Shown: positions 32,601-44,915, numbered from the stretch's first letter. The stretch: DNA of 64,000 bases from Atherix ibis (GCA_958298945.1 OY282605.1:10067811-10131810); one strand, 5' to 3'. The notes: a model not told the origin generated them from the sequence alone. Numbers and translations are program-made.

Positions 32601-35520
32601 TTATGAATGAATTTTTGAAATAAAACAAATAATAAATCACGATAATATCAAGAAGCGTTCTTAGAATAAATTTATTTACTATATTATTATTAATACTATT
32701 GACATTTATTTTTATTATTATTGTTTATGTACTAAAATTTTTAATAATACATTTTGTTTATCTGGAAGATATAACGAATTATTTAATATCGATTGAATAT
32801 ATTTTATTACTTTTATTTAAAGAAAATGTATTAAAGTGAAAAGGAAATTTTAAAAATTCAAAAACTGACAGTAAATCTTAATAAATTAATATTAATATTG
32901 ATAGATTTTTTCAAGAGATAGCGCTATTATCGCATAAAAATAAGTTGCAAAACATAAGAAGAGAAAATTTTTTCTTTTAATTTTGTATCTTTTTTGCGTT
33001 TTTTTTAAATCTGCTCTTTTTTAAAATATATTTTTAAAAAAATATTTGATTTTTAGGATTAGAATTTTTTTAGTAATTATTTTTCGATAAGTAAACATAA
33101 ATAACTTTAAATAAGAATCTAAATAAATATGATCGATTAATATGATAGATGGCCCCACTATCACCTAAAAGAATTTTCGTATTATAAGAAAATTAAATTT
33201 TAGCCAGTCATTTTGTGTTTTTTTTTTTGCTTTTTTATAAATAATTTTTTTTGTTCTTTTTTAAGTATGAATTTTTATAAATAATTTATGCTTTTATAAT
33301 TTTTTTTCAACAGCTTGACAATTATTTTAAGTTATTTTTATTTATCTTTTTCTATTCATAATAAAAGTTTTTGATAGTTTAATTTATCTACCATAAATAA
33401 AGTCAAATAATAACTATCCTGATAAAATGGGGCTTATTTAGAATTTGCCTCAAATCTTTTCCAGTAATTTTGTTCTTTTTCTTTCATTTTTATTAATTAT
33501 TTTTTCTATGCAATTTAAAAAATTTTGAAAACATGTAAAATATAAAAAAATAATTTTTTTTCATGCTTCTGAAACTATTAACAATTATTTAAAGTTATTT
33601 TTATTTCTATTTCTCTATTCAGAATAAAATTTTTTGATAATAATATTTATCTGCTATAAATAAATTCAAATATCAATTCTAATAAATATGATTATTTATA
33701 TTTTGTCAAGAGATGGCGCTCGGTATATATTAAAAAAATTCTCTACATAAGAAAATCTAATTTTTTCCTATAATTTTGTGTATACTTTATTTTCTTTTTA
33801 AATTTTTTTTTTGTTTTTTGTTTAGTATATATTTAAACAGTTTTTTATTTTGCTTCTGAGGAAAACGTGAGGAATTTGTTAACAGATGGCCTCGTTATCG
33901 ACTTAAAGAATTGTCATAGTATAAGAAAAGTAAATCTTGTCCTTTCATTTTATTATTTTTTATGTTCTTTTATTAACAATTTTTAAATATATTTTTTCTA
34001 AAAAATTTCTTCTCTCTTCAGTAAAATGTTTTTTTTTTTTAATTTTAAAGATACGAAAATCAAAACTAAAAAATTTTCTGAATATTAAAATTATTAACAA
34101 ATATTAATTTTTTATAATTTTTAAATGTCATTTTTTATTCAGAAAAGTTTTTTTATATAGCAATCTAGATAAAAGTGTCTGACAATTTTGTACTTTTTGA
34201 TTTTAGGAAAATGCCGTTTTTTATCTAGTTTTTGATATAAAAAATTAAAAATAAATTTTCCTAAATATTAAAATTATTAACAAATTAGTAATTTTTGGTA
34301 ATTTTTACATATCATTTTTTTTATTCAAAATAAGTTGTTCTATATGGCAATCTAGATAAAAGTGTCCGGCAATTTTGTTTTTTTTTTTGATTTTAGGAAA
34401 AATGCCGTTTTAAAATTTTTGATATAAAAAATTAAAAATAAATTTTCTTAAATATTAAAATTTGTTTATAATTATCATTTTTTTTATCTTAAATATTAAA
34501 ATTTGTTTATAATTATTTTATCATTTTTTTATTTATCTTTTTTTTATTAAGAAAATGCTTTTTATTAATTATTTTAATCTGAGATCATCCAAACAGACGA
34601 TCCCGTAATTAGATAAAATAATTTTCTTATTATAAAAAACGTCAATATTATTCAGTAGTTTTGTATTTTTTACTTTTTTTATAATTTTTTTCCTTTCTTT
34701 TAATTATTTATTAAAAAAACATTTTTTTTGGTTTTAAGAAAAATGTCAGTTTTTAGTTTTTCATATAAAATATAAAGAAATAAATGTTCTTAAAGATTTT
34801 GTCAACAGATGGGGCTACGTTATTACATAAAAGATTATTTGTATTGTCAAAAAAGGAAGTCTTCTCCTATAATTTTGTTCTTTTTAAATAATTTTTTTAT
34901 TCTTTTTTGTTTTTCCATTTTAAATAATTTTATTACTTAAAAAAAAAATTTCATTTGCTTTAAAGAAATTGGTAAAAAATTACCAATCTGTAGGTAAAAA
35001 ATTAAAAATAAATTTTCTTTAATATCAAAATTGTTCACAAATATTTCCTATATTTTTGTTTATCCTTTTTTTCAAAATTTTTCAATAATTGTTTTTATCT
35101 TCTTTCAATAAATAAATATTATAATACCAAAAAATGTACTAATCTAGATTTTGCCAACAGATAGCGCTAAAGTCGGCAAACAAGTTTTGTGTCATTTAAC
35201 AATTTTTTTTTTAAATTTTTGAAGTTAATATTTTTAGAAAAATATTTTGTAATATGCGAAAGTATTTTTTTTTGGATAAATAGGTTAAAATCAATTGTTT
35301 GTTTAAGATAAAAATCATTTAATTAATTTATATAAATTTTTATTTATCTTTATTTATTCAGAATAACTTTTTAAATAATTATTTTGTATGTCAAGATATG
35401 TTTTTGAAGGAAATAGTCAATTTTTTTCAATAAGAAAATATATTTATAAGTAGTTGAGCTATTTTTAATTAAGTAAAATTATTTTCTAAGAAGAGATAAA
35501 TAATTTTAGATAAAGTTTTA
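29700..35520. repeat. Decayed array of about 320-bp units with AGATGGCGC core
   Basis: A repeated core reads roughly TTTTGTTAACAGATGGCGCC, then GCTATCGCCTAAAAGAATTT and TC.TATCATAA. Recognisable copies lie near 29735, 30085, 30405, 30720, 30900, 32915, 33140, 33700, 33875, 34595, 34797 and 35150. The first four are spaced about 315-350 bp apart and later ones are irregular. Sequence between cores is A/T-rich and poorly conserved, so the core stands out. Exact AGATGGCGC is at 30411, 30728, 30905 and 33711. A local duplication of about 180 bp (CAATCTAGATAAAAGTGTC near 34163 and 34341) is also present. No coding region was found. Confidence 0.7.
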
Positions 35521-36760
35521 AAAAAAGTTCAATAAGATAGAATTTTCTTTTCAAAGTTCAGTTGGCAATAATATTAATTAGTTATATTAACTTGTGAGTA
35601 GCCAAAAATTGTTAACATATCATAAATTTATCCTGCCAATCAAATTTTTAGTTTATTATTATTAATCAATTGATAATATATATGAAAATAAGAATATGTT
35701 AAAAGGGAAAAAAAATTGTAATTAACTTTCTGGGAAGAAGTTATAAGAAAATTCATAGATAAAATGAAAATTTACGCTTGAACGCTTAAATAATAACTCA
35801 TTTACGAATACAATTAGTGAAGAAAAACTGTGCATATTTTGAAAGACGTGACTATGAAAATATGTGTATTTTTGGCAAAATATGTTATGTTGTTCATTGC
35901 TAAAAGCCAAATTTGATAGAATAAAACTATCAAAAATCTTTCTACAAATATGTACGCTATATTGTATTGTACAAGTATAAGTAAATTAATCAAAAATTTC
36001 ATGCCATCAGTTATTTTGTGCTTCTGTTAAGGATATTGTGCCATTTGTGTTGTAATTATTCTTCTTGTGAAATATTCTCCAGCCTAGATAAGCTGCCATT
36101 CAGTTGTCAACGAGATGAATAATTTTAGATACTTTTGTGTTGATTGTTGGCATGTAATTATTTACGCGAGTTGATTTCATATTTGCAACTTTTACGAAAT
36201 ATCAAGACTAGCTGTAGCACGAATAGAAGCAATATTTTGTGCAGAAGGCGTTGTTATATCTCAGATATGTATGTATGTAAGTATCTAGAGGGATTATTCT
36301 TTCGTGTAAATTTTTTTTCTTCTTCATTATTTAAGGTATTATTGTCTTATTCTTGTACTTCTGTTTTAGTGAAATTTCAATAATTTTAGAAATTCAACTC
36401 CTATAATCAACCATCTAATGTTGATTACAAGAAAATCAGTCTAGCTTTTATAATATGAAAATGCCTAAAGCAATATTTTACTTTGAATATTAAAACGCTA
36501 TAGAAGGACTCAAAATTCAAATGTCACTCATTTGCCAAAAACAATATTACAATTATTATTTTTTTTTTTTGTTACATTTAATTTAAAATGATCTTTTTCC
36601 ATTGGACAGGGCAATTTCTTTAATAAAATGATATACAAATTATTAAGGATAATAGAATTAGTAAATTTACTATTATTGTTTTTATAGAAGAAAATCAATT
36701 TAACTTAAGATATAGTAATGCCCATATTAACTCAATTTTGGATTGTCTATATAAGGAGTG
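35521..36760. other. AT-rich intergenic sequence, no gene seen
   Basis: Open frames of 60-80 residues occur on both strands without recognisable domains. Confidence 0.45.
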
Positions 36761-36764
36761 GGTA

Positions 36765-37760
36765 AATGCGGCTCTTAGAACCACATTGCGGTTCTTCGTT
36801 CAGTTTGAATTTGTATATTTAATTCTAGGTAACTATGGTGTGGTTCTTTATAATATTTAAAAATTTTAAATTTGGTATATATCATCGATTTTTAGTAGTC
36901 ATCATTATGAAACTGGCAATTTTTACAAAAACTATAATGTTTACAGATGGCGTTGTTTTAGTGTAGGTTTGATCATTTTTGCATGGTTTTTCTTTTTTCG
37001 TTAAGTTTTTCATGATTTTTTCAAGGTTATTTTTATCTGAGACAAGCACCAGGGAACATTCTGTAGCGTCATGACCATGAATGTGTTTGCGGCTCTCAGA
37101 ACCACATTGTGCACATTGCGGTTCTTCGTTCAGTTTGAATTTGTATATTTAATTCTATGCAACTATGGTGTGGTTCTTTATAATATTTGAAAAATTTATA
37201 TTTGGTATATATCATCGATTTTTAGTAGTCATTAATATAAAACTGGCAATTTTTACAAAAACTCTACTATTTGTTAACAGATAGCGTTGTTTTAGTGCAT
37301 GTTTGATTATCTTTGCATAGTTTTTCTTCTTTCGTTAAGTTTTTTTATGATTTTTTTAAGGTTATTTTTATCTGAGACAAGCACCAGGGGGCATTCTGTA
37401 GCGTCATGACCATGAATGTATTTGCGGCTCTCAGAACCACATTGCGCACATTGCGGTTCGTCGTTCAGTTTGAATTTGTATATTTAATTCTATGTAACTA
37501 TGGTGTGATTCTTTATGATATTTGAGCAATTTAAATATGGTCTATATCATCGATTTTCAGTAGTCTTCAATTTGCAACTTGCAATTTTTACAAAAAACTC
37601 TATTAGTTACTAACAGATGGCGTTGTTTTAGTGTACCATAAGTTTGATCAATTTTGCATGGTTTTTCTTCTTTCGTTAAGTTTTTCATGATTTTTTTATT
37701 GTTATTTTTGTCTTCCACAAGCACCATAATCTTGATTCTCTTGCGCCATAATCTTGAGGC
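36765..37760 (+). repeat. Three tandem units of about 320-335 bp with hAT-like GCGGCTCT ends
   Basis: Units begin near 36769, 37089 and 37424 with GCGGCTCTCAGAACCACATT, followed by GCGGTTCTTCGTTCAGTTTG. They share a TATCATCGATTTT block and, near the middle, AACAGATGGCGTTGTTTTAGTG (quoted in part). The terminal motif GTGGG..AA.TGCGGCTCT..GAACCACA is typical of the ends of many hAT transposons. Here the segment has been tandemly triplicated, and its middle also carries the AGATGGCG core of the neighbouring family. Confidence 0.7.
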
Positions 37761-39580
37761 CACTTGAGTTTTTTTGCAAAATATTCCTCCTTAAAATTTA
37801 CTTTAAAATTTTTTTATTTTCATAATATAAATATGATTGAATTATTAGTTATACTTCGAAAGAAATTTATCCCAAATGTTATTTATCGATCATTTCTATA
37901 ATAAATTTTAATAGCCTTTATGATAATTAAAAAAAAAATCATAATTTATAAAATCACGAATAATATTGCTCAAAAGATTATTTCACCTTTTTTGGTAATT
38001 TTTAAATCTTACATTTTTATCAACTTAGGAAGAAATAAAAGAAAATTGTTTCCAAATATAATATTATGAAAATAGTAAATAAATAAAATTCCATTTAGAT
38101 TGCTCAATTAGTTTTTGAATTCGTTCAAAATATAAACAGAGTTAGAGCAATTGGTTCAGCCAACCAGCAATAGTACGGATAGTATTTCTTAAGTAAACTA
38201 AAAGTCTTCTATTCCATAATTTGCTTTTATATTGTATGTATTCCTGCAATGCAGTTGGGGCTCCTTTTTTTCAATATTGATTAATAGAATGGTTAAGTTC
38301 CCATCGATTTATTTTACTTATAAGAACAATAAATATGTACACAGTTTCTTTTGGATTTGTGACTAGTATCAAAGTAAGTTCACGAAGAAAGTTGAAATTT
38401 TATTAAAATTCAAGAATTTATCGGAATTTTCTCATTCTACGTTTCGATTTTTATGTCTTATCATATTATAATAATCTTTTATTATTAGTTTTTGGCTCTA
38501 TACTAATTTTAGTATAAAAATCGGTAACTTGTATAATAGTTTCCTTAATCTTAATAAACCATAATCGAATGATCTCTTCTAGTAAAAATTTGTGCTATTC
38601 CACGTATTGGGAACCTTTTTCTTTGGCACGTCCTCTCTTTCACACATTCTTGAATCTTTTTTACACTAATTCTGATTATTAAATATATCAAATTTTTGGG
38701 ACGTATTGTAAATTGATTGAATATTTTAGTAATATTTCATCTATGACGAAGGTCAATCCTGATAACCAAAAGAGTGGTTTGGTTTGTTTATTTTTTGCCA
38801 TTCTTAAGTGATTCAGAAAATTTGAATAAAAAGATATCCACAAGTATATGTGGTTAATAAAGATTCAATATATTTTGTATGTTAACTTGATCTAATTTTT
38901 CCAACTTAATCGTAGTCTGAGAAATTCTTCACTTTAGAAAGAATATTTTTAGATTGGCACTTTTATAGTCATTCTAAAGAGTCTATCATGGAAATGAGGG
39001 TAATTTTTATCCAAAAAAAAAGAAAGTTGAAATTTATAAAAGAAAATGGAATTTTTATGCAAAAAATAATATAACTTAAATATCCTTTTAAATAATTTCA
39101 AACTATGTGGAATATTATAGTTATGATGAAGAAAACATTTCTGTCATGTACACGTAAAACTATGTCACACCTGAATACGTGCTTTATAGTTTTTAGCTAA
39201 TAAACCATTTTAAGATTTGCACATGTTTTTTGTTGAAATTTATTTTGCACACGAAGAACGATATAATTTGCATTATGAATTCAGATTTAATAAAAACGTG
39301 AGAAATGCTGTTTGTGAAGAATAATGTCATCCACTTAGTTATCATAGTCACAAGAGGATGCTATTTAAAGTAGTTCATTCTGAAATGTTTTAAATATTTT
39401 TTCCTTTTTAAAATATTATAAAAATATTATTAAAGTTTTAAAGTTTGATTTATATTAAAACTGAAAAAAAATTGACTAATCTTTAACTAATAAGAAAATT
39501 ATCGAAACAGCGCATTTGGTATTTTTTTTTAGGTGAATTATTTTTGTATCTAGAACTAAAAGTATAAAATTTTAAATAAG
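37761..39580. other. AT-rich intergenic sequence, no gene seen
   Basis: No recognisable gene, element or array. Confidence 0.45.
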
Positions 39581-40424
39581 CAAAAATGCCTACAATAATA
39601 CATTTTGTTTGCCTCGAAAATATGAGGAATCATTTGATATTGATTTTATTTTATTACTTTTATTTTAAAAAAAAATATTAAAAAGTAAGAAAAATTTCAA
39701 AAAGTCAAAAACGTAAATTTTAATAAATTAATATAAATATTAATTGATTTTGTCAAGAGATGGTGCTCTTGTCGCATTAAATAAATTGCAAATCATAACA
39801 AGAGATAATGTTTCACTTTAATTTTTCGTCTTTTCTGTTTGTAATTTTAGATAAGTAAACATAAATAAATTTAAATAACAATCCAAATAAATAAACTCGA
39901 TTAAATTTTATCAACAGGTAGCCTATTAACCGCTTAAAAGAATTTTCATATCATAAAAAAATCAAACTTTTTTCTGTAATTTTGTTGCTTTCTTTTCATT
40001 TTCATTAAATTTTTTTATGCAATTTAAAAAATTTTGAAAATATGTAAAATATTAAAAATAATTTTTTTTCATGCTTCTAAAGATGTTAACAATTATTTAA
40101 AGTTATTTTTATTTATATTTCTCTATTCAGAATAAAATTCTTATTAAATAATTATATTTATCTGCCAGAAATAAATTCAAATAGCAATTCTAATAAATGT
40201 GATTATTTAGATTTTGTCAAGAGATGGCGCTCTATACCTATTATCACTTAAACGAATTTTCGTATCATAAGAAAAGCAAATTCTACCCAGTCATTTTGTG
40301 TTCTTTTTTTTTTGCTTTCTTATAAAAAATTTTATTTGTTCTTTAGATTTTCATAAATAATTCATGCTTTAAAAGAACATGTTGTTTTTGAAATTTTTTT
40401 CAATATTTGAACTATTTACAATTA
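39581..40424. repeat. Diverged duplicate of 32.7-33.76 kb
   Basis: Blocks in the same order as 32730-33760: AATAATACATTTTGTTT; TTTTGTCAAGAGATGGTGCT with CGCATTAAATAAATTGC; CTTAAAAGAATTTTC; CATGCTTCTAAA; TTTTGTCAAGAGATGGCGCT. Units of the AGATGGCGC family lie near 39750, 39905 and 40215 (exact core at 40222-40230). It ends where the DD41D mariner is inserted. Confidence 0.65.
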
Positions 40425-40426
40425 TA

Positions 40427-41620
40427 GGGTGCTCCATCTAGCGGTTCCATTTTGAACTGCTATTTATTTGAAGTACTAGAGTATTAAATGTGAACACGAA
40501 TTGACAGATTGTTATTTGAACGTCAGAATTTTACGAAATGGTAATCCATACGCTCGAAGAAAAATGGGAAATATTGAGAACTTGCTTCCAAAGTGGTGTG
40601 AGTCTTCAACCCAAACTGTGAGAAATTTAAAAAAAAAAATGAGTGAAGATCGAATGCCATCACGTGAATTTGTGGGCAAATTCGTAAAGCGAGTTCGCGA
40701 AACTGGTTTGTTGTTTGCCAAAGCAACTCGTTCCCGCTCTAAGACCGAGAATATTGCCGCCGTTGCTGAAAATGTCAGTGATCATCCATCAACATCAACT
40801 CGTTACCGTTCTCAGGAATTGAACATTTCTCGCACTTCTCTGTGGAGAATTTTGCACAAAGCCATCGGTATGAAAGCTTATAAAGTTCAATTAGTCCAAC
40901 AGCTAAAGCCGCATGACCATCCGATGCGTTTTCAGTTTGCCCAATGGGCTCAAGATCAATTGGCCGAAGATGAGCATTTTTACCGAAAAATCATCTTTTC
41001 GGATGAGGTTACAAACAAAATTGTCACATCTGGGGCTCAGAAAATCCATACGTCACCATGGAAAAGCCGATGCATCCACAACGAGTCACGGTTTGGTACG
41101 GATTTTGGAGTGAAGGCATCATTGGCCCGTTTTTCTTCGAAAACGAAGAAGGAGCCGCCATTACGGTCAATGGTGAGCGCTATCGTGGCATGCTCAACGA
41201 AGTTTTATTTCCAAAAGTTGAAGAGAATGGCATGGACGACATTTGGTTTCAACAGGACGGGGCCTTTTGCCACACAGCCAACGTAACAATCCAACTTTTG
41301 GGCACTGCTTTCGAAAACCGAATAATGAGCCGGACTTCTGATGTCAATTGGCCGCCTCGGAGCTGTGATTTGAGCCCGTTGGATTATTTTCTGTCAGGAG
41401 CCGTTAAGGATTAATATTACGCAAGCCATCCAGAGACAATTGAGGCCTTGAACCACGAAATCAAAGTTGACATTGAAGAGATACAGACCCGGATAATCGA
41501 AAATATACTGAAAAATTGGGTCGAGGTACTGTAACGCCAGCCGTGGCAGGCATTTAAATGATGTTGTATTTCATTCTTAAATTTCAAGGTCTTTTTATTA
41601 AAACCGGAAACTTGAAAAAA
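40427..41620 (+). mobile_element. DD41D mariner, the most intact copy, inserted in the satellite
   Basis: The left end GGGTGCTCCATCTAGCGG follows a TA at 40425-40426. The host satellite sequence that breaks off there resumes near 41630 (AATTTTTGTTAATTTTG, then AAAATAAAGTCAAATAA), so the insert is about 1.2 kb. A matching right-hand inverted repeat was not found; the right tip may be lost. This subfamily differs in sequence and end from the GAGTTTTCC-type elements at 1.6 and 43.7 kb. Confidence 0.8.
40563..41580 (+). pseudogene. DD41D mariner transposase with all three catalytic Asp codons, three lesions
   Basis: The first frame gives the N-terminal DNA-binding part (MGNIENLLPKW; RMPSREFVGKFVKRVRETG; RSQELNISRTSLWRILHK), then QLKPHDHPMRFQFAQW and KIIFSDE with the first Asp. 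A deletion of about 20 bases near 41010 removes the AHF.L segment and shifts frame. The second frame continues YKQNCHIWGSENPYVTMEKP, VTVWYGFWSEGIIGPFFF, ITVNGERYRGML, IWFQQDGAFCHTA (second Asp), WPPRSCDLSPLDYFL (third Asp, exactly 41 residues later). A TAA stop follows at about 41412, a frame-kept stretch (YASHPETIEALNHEI) comes next, and a last frameshift near 41530 precedes the usual tail RGRHLNDVVFHS and stop. The ATG at 40563 is the first in frame; the true start may lie upstream. Confidence 0.9.
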
Positions 41621-41960
41621 CATACAAAAAAAATTTATTTTATCCACAATAAAAAATTTTTGTTAATTTTGTTCATTTGCCAAAAATAAAGTCAAATAAC
41701 TATTCTGATTAATTGGGTTATTTAGATTTTGTTAAGGGATGATGCCCCAAAAATATTAGTAATAAAATTGATTTAATTAAACTTAAATTTGTAAACAAAA
41801 TTATTTGAGAGATTTTCAAGTCTTTCTACCAGATAATAAGTCTTATTAAATTATAAAAGAAAACTAATTTATTGATAATAATAACAAGTCAAGTAAATGT
41901 AATTGCTTACATTTTGTCAATAGATGGCGGCATTTCAAATTGAGGAAATAACGGAAATGT
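41621..41960. repeat. Right-hand continuation of the AGATGGCGC repeat family
   Basis: Two more decayed cores lie near 41730 (TTTTGTTAAGGGATGATGCC) and 41915 (TTTTGTCAATAGATGGCGG). This is the last recognisable part of the family; 41961-42169 has no feature. Confidence 0.55.
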
Positions 41961-42169
41961 GAGATTTTTTTGAGTTTTCGTATCAAGTCCGGATGACATA
42001 CGCAATCAAATCCTCGGAAAATATTTAGAAATACATCTGGAGAGACTCTTTCTTATCAAGGGAATATGCAATCTAATCAATTATACGATGATAAAGTGGG
42101 GTTGTGATCACTTATTGAATTCCTTTATGAAGGGAAGTATTTAAATTTTCAGGGACCTTGGAATAATTT

Positions 42170-43193
42170 TTGGTATCTCGCTAAATAACACGTGTAATGT
42201 TGTATTCCAAGGCTGAAAGTGACGCTGGTTTATCAGCATAGACCATTAACTTTGTGTATTCTCATAAAAAATAGTCTTGAGGCGTCAAATCGCACGATCT
42301 AGGGTGCCAATTCACCGGTTTTAAAATGTAAGATAAATTGCTCAATTGAACTCATCTCTCAATATGCATATTGTTTAACGTACTGAATGGCATAAAGCGC
42401 CGTATTGTTGAAACCACATATTGATCAGGTGCAGTTTTTGCATTTTGAGCAAAAAATAGTTCGAAATCATCGAGCGATTGCGGGCGCCATTGATGGTAAC
42501 GTTGCGGCCAGTGTCATCCTTAAAGAAATAGGGTCTGATGGTTCCAAACAGTACGTTTTTCTGGGTGCAATGGCAGTTCTTGTTTTGCCTGTGGTTGCTC
42601 ATCATACCAAATGTGAAAATATTTTTTATTCACATACTAATTCAACCAGAAATTAGCTTCCTCGCTGAACGCACATTTATAGTAAAAACAACGGATTTTG
42701 CTCATGTTGGTCTAACTCACTGAAAATTTCACGCTTTGGCAAATCGTTCAGCTACAGTTCTTGTACGAGCTCTATTTTATATGCTTTCAGACCAAGGTCC
42801 TTGCGTAAAATCGTCCACATAGTCGTGTAATACAATCCCAATTGCTGATGGACAAATTGCGGTCTTCACCAATACTGGAGGCTACGGCTGCAATATTTTC
42901 CCCTGTACGCACTCTACACATACGGGTTGGTGTCTTAATGTCCAATAGCGTAAAATTGCTACAACTTTAGCTTGATTTGCTTGCTCATAAAATGGTTAAT
43001 GTGCGCGAAATACATTTTTTACAGAGTACGAATTATGATAATAAAATTCGAGAGTTTATAAGCATTGTTTGAGTATAATTCTTATCATAATAATATGGCA
43101 ATGATAATTCAGTACTTTTAACTCTAAAATGTATTACGTATTTTGCGTGAGCTAAAAAAAAATAAAAAACCAAATGGCAAAAAAATTATCTGA
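42170..43193 (-). pseudogene. DD41D mariner, QQYG subfamily, decayed copy
   Basis: Collinear with 150-1053. Minus-strand reading gives a decayed WCG region, RPYFFKDDTGRNVTINGARN, SMISN, and MWFQQYGALCHS, again with Tyr (TAC) in place of the second catalytic Asp. The third site region is beyond recognition. Toward the right it shares the 5' leader blocks CGAAATACATTTTT, ACAGAGTACGAATT and the closing AAAACCAAATGGCAAAAAAA. There is no intact frame. Confidence 0.75.
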
Positions 43194-43199
43194 AACATC

Positions 43200-43560
43200 A
43201 ATATTATCTCTTTCAAAATAGTTCCCTAAATTTTTACATCGGCGAAGGCGTTGTTGCCACTTTTCGTGGCAGTGCTAGAAGGTTTTACTATGAATTACGT
43301 TCAGATCTTTACTTGCACTCGAAAGTACCAAAATGTTTTTTTTCAAGTGTTTTTTTTTTATCTTTGGAGAACCAAAAGTCACATGGACTGAGATGAGGTC
43401 AATAGGAGACCTACGGAAGTACAGAAATTCCATTTTTAGCATAGAGGGCGGTATTATGGTGGGTATCTACGAGTGTGCAAAGTCCCATCTTAGGCAAACA
43501 ACCTTTCTTAGAGCCTTTCAAGGATTTTTTTTATAAATTATGTAACATTTTACAAGCCTT
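43200..43560 (-). pseudogene. D34D mariner transposase C-terminus remnant
   Basis: The reverse complement gives PIDLISVHVTFGSPKIKK (third-Asp block region, decayed) near 43410-43350. At 43285-43210 it gives CHEKWQQRLRRCKNLGNYFERDN, whose W..R...C....G.YFE.D pattern is the standard mariner C-terminus. One TAG interrupts it. It lies directly beside the QQYG element, so one may have inserted near the other. No terminal repeats were recognised. Confidence 0.75.
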
Positions 43561-43689
43561 AATTTTTTGATGACACCTCGTCGAAACGGCATTGCAAAAA
43601 CACAACTTCATTTGCTGTGCTTTACAGGATTACAAGTTACCAGATGAGGTTGAAACTTATACTGCATGACTACAAGGCTCTAAAGTAAA

Positions 43690-44913
43690 GAGTTTTCGAA
43701 TAAGAGTGATATGATTTCTTTTCAAAAAACAAAAATACTAATTGTTAAGGAAATTTAAGCACTTTTTCCACTAAATCAAGTCGTATGTCATGAATAGCAC
43801 GTTAAATATTGACTTCTAAAGCTTGAAGGGAGTCTGTTTTATTGCTTAAGACCAATGACTTCAAATAACCCCACAAGAAATAGTCGAATAGTGTTAAATC
43901 ACAACTTCTTGGAGGCCATTCAATGTCACAATTTCTTGAAATAATCTTATCCCCAAATTTTTCTCGCAATAATTCGGTTGTTGCACGTGCTGTGAGGCAC
44001 GTAGCACCGTTTTTTTGGAACCTGATATTGTCAAGATTACGGCCATAAAAATTTCATATATGGTCTTTCCATGATATGGTCTTCCAATTTCGGCCATAAA
44101 AAGTTGGTTATCATCGATCTATACCGCTCTCCATTGACAATAACAGTGTTACCAGCTTCAGTTCGAAAGAAGTACGGACCGATGATTCCACCAGACCAAA
44201 AACCACACCAAACTGTCAATTTAGGTGAATGTAATGGATGTTCATGAATAATTTGTGGATTTTCTTCGCACCATAATCGACAGTTTTGTTTATTTATCGC
44301 ACCACTCAGATGAAAATGAGCCTTATCGGAGAAGATGATTTTCTTAAAAAAAATCGTTATCGTTTTCAAGTTGTTCCAAGACAAAATCACCAAATTCACG
44401 ACGTTTACGGTGGTCCAATGGCTTCAGTCCTTGAGTGATAACAATTTTATACGAAAGGAAGCTCAAATCCTTTCTCAAAATCCGCCACGTTATGGTTTGA
44501 GGCAGTCCCAATTCTTGAGAACGTCTTAGAATCGACAAATTGCGGTCTTCAGCAACACATGCCTGAACGGCAGCAATATTTTCATTACTTTGAGCGGTTC
44601 TTTATCTTATTGGCACTTGAATATTATGTAAAGAAAATGTACGGTCGAAATTTTTAACAATTCGACGAATAGCGAGCACAGTTGGACGATTATTACGACC
44701 ATAAAATGACAAAAGCGCACGAAAAGTTGCAACTGGAGAACGATTATTTTGATAATAAAATTAAATAATTTGTAAACGTTGTTCTTGCGTATATCTCTTT
44801 ATGATAAAATTGTAAATATTACTAAATATAATGAAAGAAAAATGATAGATTATGACATATTACAAATGGCCAAAACGTCACTTAGAAATCATATTACTCT
44901 TATTGGAAAACGC
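43690..44913 (-). mobile_element. DD41D mariner with terminal inverted repeats, nearly full length
   Basis: The left end reads GAGTTTTCGAATAAGAGTGA. The reverse complement of the right end reads GCGTTTTCCAATAAGAGTAA, and TA follows at 44914-44915. The total is 1224 bp. It belongs to the same subfamily as 1591-2495 and shows what that copy lost. The minus-strand transposase is broken (see next entry). Confidence 0.88.
43755..44725 (-). pseudogene. DD41D mariner transposase, frame-broken
   Basis: Minus-strand blocks are YGRNNRPTVLAIRRIVKNFD near 44710-44640, ENIAAVQACVAEDRNLSILRRSQELGLPQT (in pieces ENIAAVQACV and RRSQELGLPQT), LKPLDHRKRREFGDFVLEQL, IIFSDKAHFHLSGAINKQNC (first Asp), WCGFWSGGIIGPYFF and VNGERYRSMITNFLWPKLE. 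A short insertion or duplication near 44035-44095 repeats GGTCTTCCA/GGCCATAAAA and shifts frame. Beyond it the second site reads QKNGATC (Asp lost) and the third DYFLWG with Asp. It is non-functional. Confidence 0.85.
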
Positions 44914-44915
44914 TA

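Noticed and set aside
36144..36383. 79-residue open frame in AT-rich DNA
   Set aside because: No domain, no promoter or signal, and a length expected by chance in a window this large.
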